In this document: one piece after another, positions 59,701-64,000 of the stretch | Numbering within the stretch: position 1 is the first letter of the stretch | Layout of the letters: every line of letters begins with the position of its first letter | NCBI GenBank assembly: GCA_964549765.1 | Contig: CAZJWR010000009.1 | Coordinates: forward strand, 21,799-85,798 | Length of the DNA stretch: 64,000 nucleotides | Source of the DNA: CAZJWR01 sp964549765 | GTDB taxonomy: Bacteria; Zixibacteria; MSB-5A5; GN15; JAAZOE01 | Reading direction: 5' to 3' | Program-made: the position numbers and the translations under genes | Notes under the pieces: model-generated | What the model was told of the DNA's origin: nothing | What the model saw: only the letters and a program-made list of their open reading frames with translations | Database searches by the model: none

Positions 59701-59968
59701 GTACGATCCTTCGCCGGGTAACTATAAAGTCCGATTCCAGCACCTCCCGGTAAGGTGCAATATCAAGATCTTCAACCTGGGCGGTGAGTTGGTAGAGACG
59801 ATCGACAAGGACTCCGATGTTTCCTATACCGATTGGGATCTCAAGACTTCAAACGGGCTTCCGGTTGCCTCGGGAATTTATATCTACGTTGTCGACGCCC
59901 CCGGCTACGGCACCAAGATCGGCAAGATGGCTATATTCACCGAAGTCGAAGTGCTTGATACATACTAA
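56777..59968 (+). CDS. Large secreted protein with FlgD-like C-terminal domain
   Basis: 1063 residues from ATG at 56777 (GAGGG eight bases upstream; ATG 56762 has none). Signal peptide 1-20. The body is mostly beta strand, rich in Tyr, Asp and Gly, with repeated phrases about propositions such as DGAPWKIDT and ADPDLGGFTDDLVGCD, and a fibronectin-like stretch (about 455-600, PPASPVVTVAVNNNRVSLHWTDTS). The final 90 residues contain VVPNPFYLYGPYDPSPG and SGIYIYVVDAPG, a FlgD-like sorting domain that lacks the usual PNPFNP wording. I cannot assign a function. It sits between the receptor and the PorV-like gene. Confidence 0.87.
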   Translation: MKTILLTLCLVMLLTIPLVAESPHGVNFRPASPASPTSPLTVDNRHYINVNNILMFVTNHGNFGRDLGGVFGNDYGTYYPYVTDSQIQNGSLDKSIVYASGLWIGAIDSATNQTRVIVAEYEDEYVPGPMVGGEALPDDPRFKIYKLYKDSLAENPNDDYLNWPIADGAPWKIDTLTGDTIPDMVGDQMLWAVYNDADSAQHGNDAGKTLPLGIEVHQTTFAYKRTDPLGNVIFIRLRVFNKGANTLRDCYFSLWADPDLGGFTDDLVGCDTNLSVGFCYNGDNNDNQFGSSPPCVGYDFFQGPLIETGNATDTARMWGNIYEGYVNLGMVSFNKYINGTDPDNYQETYNYMKGLNRNGSDYTYNGIPTKYFVSGDPVLGTGDLDFVPADRRFMLSTGPVTFRPGDSTEILAAIVVGRATNRLSSIAFMKYNDKFAQDAYESNFIIPDPPASPVVTVAVNNNRVSLHWTDTSEVFPGTYPFEGYTLWQSDSSTGPWTYIDNYDIVNTIQDIYDEVPDPLTGGLEYRLVKRGKNVGLIHDVVLKEDYVLGGPLRNLKTYWYKMDAYSYNPAATVAKTLTAQSIFNAVPQSPVAGTAYEYNFADTVDVTHIGSSDGAVYPFVLNSKLFEPGTYEVRFYDSLEFHIDTIYDPAYPGDIDYATFVYYNTVWNWINTGTDDTIVSWQYDQSGIPTFLEIPGLALNVAGPPLEGRSADYAGATPADISPVAQAEYPDYEGGQWFTGAGDGELLSGGVYLAPNFDLTTLTPGDYKIVEVQFRPMESYTDLTGNGMYTPGEPYVATAGPNDQSAFMYQAFGDNASYEGFFSIPFTAWDITDPDNPRQLNVIVRDRDGNHQWDLDYVEADTLAAPLLPNDGDIQYNYVWILDSDYDPTGTMYGDGTGNIGFWDEDSDAMWTLWLTDAEDGGMLAELGSLLLTPYFVNTPADTFRFTINDTLSVSGDQALDAINVVPNPFYLYGPYDPSPGNYKVRFQHLPVRCNIKIFNLGGELVETIDKDSDVSYTDWDLKTSNGLPVASGIYIYVVDAPGYGTKIGKMAIFTEVEVLDTY

Positions 59969-59987
59969 GCAAGGAAGGATTTGAGTT

Positions 59988-60977
59988 ATGAAATACACAA
60001 TAACTGTTTTGGTGGTGGTTCTCCTTGCGATGAGCCTGACGTCGGTTTACGCAGGGAATACGCGCCGACTGGGGACCGCGGGCGCCCAGGAGCTGGTGAT
60101 CCCGGTCGGGTCACGGTCAACCTCCATGGGCGGCGCAGTGATCGCCGATGTCTACGGTGTCGAATCGATGCATTGGAATCCCGCCGGACTGGCCTATCTT
60201 TCCGGAACGGAGGCGATGTTCACCTACCTTCCGTATCTGGCCGATATCAATGTCCATTTTGTCGGTATGGCGACCAATGTAGAGGGCTTCGGTTCCATCG
60301 GGGCCGCCGCCAAGATCGTTTCCATCGGCGACATGGAGGAGACCACGTGGGAAAATCCGGATGGGACCGGTCGCATATACAATCCGACACTGTCAGTCAT
60401 CTCGGTCACCTATTCGCGAATCATGACGGAACGGGTTGCGGTCGGGCTGACGGCCAAACTGATATACGAGAAGATATTCGAGGCGTCGGCTGCGGGAGTG
60501 GCCTTTGATCTCGGATTTCATTACGAGCCCGGTTGGCGCGGACTCGCACTGGGACTCACCATCCAGAATTACGGACCGGATATGCGTTTCGCCGGCGACG
60601 GATTCAATCGATCCCTTGAGGGACGCGAAGCCGCGCCCAAATCGGCCAGCTTCGATCTCCCCAGTTCGTTCAATATGGGAGCCTCCTACGATTTTGTCGA
60701 CTATGAATCGAGTGTTGTCACGGCGTCAGGCAATTTCCGTTCCAACAACTACTCACAGGATTACTGGCAGGGCGGTCTCGAATATACTTATCGGGATCGT
60801 TACTCGTTGCGCGGCGGATATAATTTCGCTGATCAGGACGGTTGGCTGTACGGAGTATCGTTCGGCGGCGGCCTTGTCTTTGATGTCGGCAACACAAAGT
60901 TGACCCTGGAATATTCCTGGACAGAGACGGATCTATTCGACGACAACCAGTATTTTACGGTGAAGTTCGACTTTTAG
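59988..60977 (+). CDS. PorV/PorQ-family outer-membrane protein
   Basis: 329 residues. Signal peptide 1-22, then the family opening LGTAGAQELVIPVGSRSTSMGGAVIADVYGVESMHWNPAGLAYL, where the MGGA...NPAGLA phrase is diagnostic. The rest is alternating amphipathic strands, ending in Phe (YFTVKFDF), as outer-membrane barrels do. PorV in Bacteroidetes is the shuttle that hands T9SS cargo to the surface. In this genome the presence of FlgD-tailed cargo proteins makes an equivalent role plausible. AAGGA precedes the start, and a hairpin lies 28 bases after the stop. Confidence 0.9.
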   Translation: MKYTITVLVVVLLAMSLTSVYAGNTRRLGTAGAQELVIPVGSRSTSMGGAVIADVYGVESMHWNPAGLAYLSGTEAMFTYLPYLADINVHFVGMATNVEGFGSIGAAAKIVSIGDMEETTWENPDGTGRIYNPTLSVISVTYSRIMTERVAVGLTAKLIYEKIFEASAAGVAFDLGFHYEPGWRGLALGLTIQNYGPDMRFAGDGFNRSLEGREAAPKSASFDLPSSFNMGASYDFVDYESSVVTASGNFRSNNYSQDYWQGGLEYTYRDRYSLRGGYNFADQDGWLYGVSFGGGLVFDVGNTKLTLEYSWTETDLFDDNQYFTVKFDF

Positions 60978-61005
60978 ATCGGATCCCCTTACGTTCTCTC
61001 ATACG

Positions 61006-61034
61006 GGACTGGGCATTGGTTCAATGCCCAGTCC
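61006..61034 (+). terminator. Hairpin after the PorV-like gene
   Basis: Perfect 13-bp stem GGACTGGGCATTG / CAATGCCCAGTCC with a three-base loop (61006-61018 with 61022-61034). The T run that follows is weak (TTGACCTCT), so it may terminate or protect the 3' end. Confidence 0.65.
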
Positions 61035-61145
61035 TTGACCTCTACTGTTTTCCAAGCCTCGGGAATTTGCATGCGGATGTGTATCGCAATGATCTGAAAG
61101 TTCATGCCCATCTTATCGGCAGGCCATATCGTGGAACGGGAAAGG

Positions 61146-62156
61146 CTATTTCATGCGGAGCAGAATTGCCGTCATGTCATCTGTCGGCTGGGGGCTGTCG
61201 GTGAAATCACGGACATGCTGTAACAGGTCATCGACAATCGTGCCGGGAGCATCGCCGCGGCGTTTTTGCACAAATTCAATCAGTCGATGATCCTCGAACT
61301 GATCGCCATGAGGATTTTCGGCTTCCACGATGCCGTCCGTGTACAGCAGGAGCAAATCGCCCGGCGCGAGAGACACATCCCGCTCCTCATAGGTGAATGC
61401 TTCATGTACGCCCAGGATCCCGCCGGTGACCTCGAACCGCTCCACCTGCCCGTTGTCGCGAATCAGAATTGGCGGCGGATGGCCCGCATTCGTATACGTC
61501 ACTTGGGTTTCCCGATCATTGCCGGGTGACAGCTCGATGAGCACCAAAGATATGAATTTGGTGACCGGGATATTTCGGCACATCCAGGTATTCAACCGCG
61601 CCAGGAGCGGTCCGGGTGACTCAAATTGGGTCGATAGAATGCGCATCGCCCCCTGGAGATTCGACATCAACAGCCCTGCATGAATACCCTTGCCCATGAC
61701 ATCACCGATTACAATTCGATCGACATGATCTCCCGTTCGCGCCAGAAAGTCATAATAGTCGCCACCCACGCTTCCGGCGGCAAGAGAACGAGTCTGTATT
61801 TCGATGTCTTCCAGAACCGGTTGAGTTTGCGGCAGCAGAGCCCGGTGGATTTTGCTGGCGAGAAAAATGTCTTCCTCCAGCTTTGCCCTCTCTATCGCGC
61901 TGATACATTCCAGACAGATTTGAGTCACCGGCTGGATCTCCAGGCGCTCATGCTCTACCTCTCCGTGGCATACTGTGCATTGCCCATACGTGCTATTTTC
62001 TATTCGAATGAGCGCTTCTTTGATCTGAGCCAGGAGACGGCGTACCCTGTCTGCATCATCGACACGCGCGAGAGCCGGGGTATTCAGCCATTCAGTCAGG
62101 TGCCGCTGTTGATCGAGAAGGATATCCCGAAAATGCTCAAATTCTGATAATCGCAT
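61146..62156 (-). CDS. DksA-type zinc finger fused to PP2C/SpoIIE-type serine phosphatase
   Basis: About 336 residues from ATG at 62156 (GGGAT upstream); ATG 62192 is a longer in-frame alternative without ribosome site. A helical N-terminus (about 1-60, LLAQIKEALIRIENSTYGQC) leads into a DksA/TraR-like zinc finger: CTVCHGEVEHERLEIQPVTQICLEC. The C-terminal 210 residues are a PP2C-like phosphatase of the RsbU/SpoIIE kind: GGDYYDFLA and IGDVMGKGIHAGLLMS, YTNAGHPPP, GDLLLLYTDGIVEAEN, PTDDMTAILLR, with the metal-binding Asp residues present. Such phosphatases dephosphorylate STAS antagonists. The 10369-10755 STAS protein is a possible, unproven substrate. Confidence 0.9.
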   Translation of the reverse strand: MRLSEFEHFRDILLDQQRHLTEWLNTPALARVDDADRVRRLLAQIKEALIRIENSTYGQCTVCHGEVEHERLEIQPVTQICLECISAIERAKLEEDIFLASKIHRALLPQTQPVLEDIEIQTRSLAAGSVGGDYYDFLARTGDHVDRIVIGDVMGKGIHAGLLMSNLQGAMRILSTQFESPGPLLARLNTWMCRNIPVTKFISLVLIELSPGNDRETQVTYTNAGHPPPILIRDNGQVERFEVTGGILGVHEAFTYEERDVSLAPGDLLLLYTDGIVEAENPHGDQFEDHRLIEFVQKRRGDAPGTIVDDLLQHVRDFTDSPQPTDDMTAILLRMK

Positions 62157-62338
62157 ATCTGAATCCCAATATGAAAAAGCGTGAAGTTCCATTATTAGTA
62201 TACGTTGGCCCGGGGTGGGAGTTGGATATTTCACTACGCCCGATATCACATATATGACGCGACGGCTCTGCTATAGGCGTACAGAAATGTCTGAGGAGCA
62301 GTGATCTGATAAAGGAAACGGCAACTGAAAGTTGTGCT

Positions 62339-62381
62339 GGCTGCCGTCAAGCGCGAATGTCTTAGAATGCCGGAGGTCGGG
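62339..62381 (+). repeat. Dispersed intergenic repeat, copy 3
   Basis: From GGCTGCCGTCAAGCGC to AATGCCGGAGGTCGGG. It is 38 of 43 bases identical to copy 2. GTTTAAACCC follows and can pair with the end of the repeat to form a small hairpin. Confidence 0.7.
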
Positions 62382-63336
62382 TTTAAACCCTGACTTTAAC
62401 AAGAGGCTGATCATCGCGAGTACGTTACTTCTAACACCCGGATTGATTAGGAAAGCGCGACATGGCCGCATGACGCGCTGGAATGGCGTTTAGGGGCCAT
62501 TCTGCCGTCGGGGGAGAGGCTCACCCGTGCTTGGTCTTCAAATTCCCCGCCATACCTATACAAATCTACTACTCTGAAGTACCTTGGCAAGTCCTCTCTA
62601 TCCGCTACCGCGCCCGACTACCGGGGGGCTAACCATTAATTAGGTAAGTTCTTATGTAATCTCCAGTCGGTCGAAACTGTTAACTTGGCTTGCGACCCGT
62701 GTATACGTATGTGTAAGCAAATGTCAGGAAAACTGACGCTCTCCGCGCTCCGTTTCGGGCCGATTCTAAGCCCCTGAACGTATTCTACAGCCCCCACCAC
62801 ACACACAACACCCTTCTTTTGCGGGAGATCGTCTATTCTGGGCCACCGAAGGGCCTTCATGGCGATGCTGCCCGGGCTAAATCCCTCCGGCGCCCCGGGC
62901 AAATGCCCTGGTGCGGCCTGTGACGCGCGGCCAAAGACTTTCCCATCTTAAGAACGAAGGGGACGGGCGAAATACTATTCGATGCATCACCGCACGCTAT
63001 TTGTAGGTTTTTTCGACAGTATTTGTCGCTATATGTCGGCTCGATCATGCCACCTCCCTTACATCTATGCCGGATTTTCCGCCTATGGCGAACCGTCACA
63101 GATGGCTGATTCTATATCTGTTCGTAGACTACGCCGATTTTGAGCCCGTTTTGATCCATCTTTCCCACCATTTTGCCCGCGGGTCCGCCGTATGTCGCCG
63201 ATTCTGGCATCAAGGAGATTCTTGAAATTATCCATGCTGCGACCACTCTCGTGCAGTACGCGCCCGCGGAAACGCCCCAACCGGAATCTACTCAATATGC
63301 TATACCAAGCCGCATTAAGGCAATACGATTTTTTCC

Positions 63337-63365
63337 TTGACAAATCGGTGAAAGCTACTTATATA
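63337..63365 (+). promoter_or_regulatory. Sigma70-type promoter without obvious gene
   Basis: TTGACA (63337-63342), 17-base spacer, TATATA (63360-63365). The only frame downstream is a 55-codon ATG frame near 63387 with no ribosome site, so a small RNA or a very short protein is possible. Confidence 0.5.
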
Positions 63366-64000
63366 GCGCATAAGGGGCCGTAACTGATGCAAAAATATAG
63401 TCTTGTCTTGGTGCGGCTAACCTTAATAACTGGGAACAACGTCTTTGCTTTGGGGCGGTCCGCAAGGACTTTTCACATCACCGCGCATGGTCGGGAACCG
63501 GTGCTGCGACTCTCGACCATCGTCCATGATTACACAACAAAAGGCAGTTGTTCAATCTGATTGAAATCACAATAGGGTCTTGAACGGACCATTGACACCG
63601 ATCGGATCACTGCGGTTCGGTCATATGTGGGGTTAGGTCTGTATTTGGAGAAGAGACTCTTTTCGGAAGATGACTCCGGATCGCGTCGGGCGCTGCTTCC
63701 GTTCGCATCGGACGGAAACCGCCCGCGCCCGATGGTGCGATCGAAAAGGTGAATGGAATGACCGAGTCCTGCCATTCGAATTCATTGCAAGGGCCTTTTC
63801 TTCCGAAGTGATGATATGAGAAATCAATAGGACGTTCGGATTCCCACCGCGAAGAGCACGATCCGGGCGCCCGGCAGGAGAAGAAACTCTTAATCTGGTG
63901 CGCGGGGCATCACGCGAAAACTGAATATGCCGGCGACAGGCTGGCCGGGCTGTTGACAACTTGGGCAATCGATCCCTTGGGGAATATCGCCCGCTGCTAT

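Larger units (their letters stand above)
62157..64000. other. Long region with no supported gene
   Basis: About 1.8 kb. It contains repeat copy 3 and one good sigma70-type promoter (listed separately), but no open frame that pairs a ribosome site with a recognisable protein. A 63-codon minus-strand frame starting near 63048 has a good GGGAGGTGGC site yet no recognised product. The region may be the decayed end of another island or hold an RNA gene that I cannot identify. Confidence 0.4.

Noticed and set aside
62857..63343. Two short minus-strand frames (80 and 86 codons)
   Set aside because: One has a good ribosome site, but neither resembles a known protein and they overlap in different frames; left as part of the unassigned region.

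Overview
The window looks like chromosomal DNA from an uncultured Gram-negative bacterium of the FCB group, with candidate phylum Zixibacteria or a close relative as the best guess. Several large secreted proteins end in the same FlgD-like sorting domain (NHPNPFNPTT followed by SSGVYFYQIKAG-type sequence). Dockerin-like repeats of the GDANGSGGV...GDVVYLVNYIF type are also present, together with a PorV-type outer-membrane protein and a TonB-dependent receptor. The taxonomic guess is inference; no rRNA or complete tRNA is present.

Layout. (1) 1-4.8 kb, minus strand: a carbohydrate uptake operon of substrate-binding lipoprotein, double ATPase, permease with an unusual extra domain, and a GH38 alpha-mannosidase-like enzyme that runs off the left edge. 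(2) 5.2-13 kb: small proteins, a membrane metallophosphoesterase, a GH15 glucoamylase-like enzyme, a STAS protein, a broken PrsW-like gene, a ferritin-like protein and a lipoprotein. (3) 13.2-17 kb: a 1275-residue secreted subtilase with PKD domains. (4) 17.2-23.5 kb: a methyltransferase, then a signalling block of a membrane-anchored cytidylate-kinase-like protein, TauE/SafE permease, lone receiver, histidine kinase and a second kinase-like protein with a BON domain. (5) 23.7-33.8 kb: two very large secreted proteins, one with duplicated FG-GAP modules plus cohesin-like and dockerin-like modules; between them lie a PAP2 membrane protein and an orphan nuoN 3' fragment. (6) 34.2-39.5 kb: an overlapping operon of sigma factor, small carboxypeptidase-regulatory-like protein, TPR-CHAT caspase-like protease and secreted subtilase. 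(7) 40.1-53.1 kb: a sulfur/heterodisulfide-reductase island (ArsR, TusA, MvhD/FlpD-like, HdrA fused to a GltD-like domain, second HdrA, winged helix, HdrC, HdrB, DsrE-like, third cytidylate-kinase-like protein, PAS-sigma54 activator, DUF2173, small Cys protein, OsmC, radical SAM, cupin). (8) 53.8-61 kb: TonB receptor, FlgD-tailed secreted protein and PorV-like protein. (9) 61.1-62.2 kb: a zinc-finger/PP2C phosphatase fusion. (10) 62.2-64 kb: no gene I can support.

How it fits together. The Hdr island reads as a cytoplasmic sulfur-relay and electron-transfer module. TusA and DsrE-like proteins would carry sulfane sulfur, HdrABC plus the MvhD-like protein would move electrons, and an ArsR repressor, a CRP/FNR-type palindrome and a sigma54 activator with a matching -24/-12 site would control it. 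The same cytidylate-kinase-like protein family appears in the island and twice around the TauE/two-component block, linking the two regions. An 18-bp direct repeat sits on both sides of the island, and a T-arm-like sequence lies at its left edge, which suggests acquisition or rearrangement. The strongest candidates for undescribed biology are the sigma factor/TPR-CHAT/subtilase operon and the triplicated kinase-like/BON family with degenerate P-loops.
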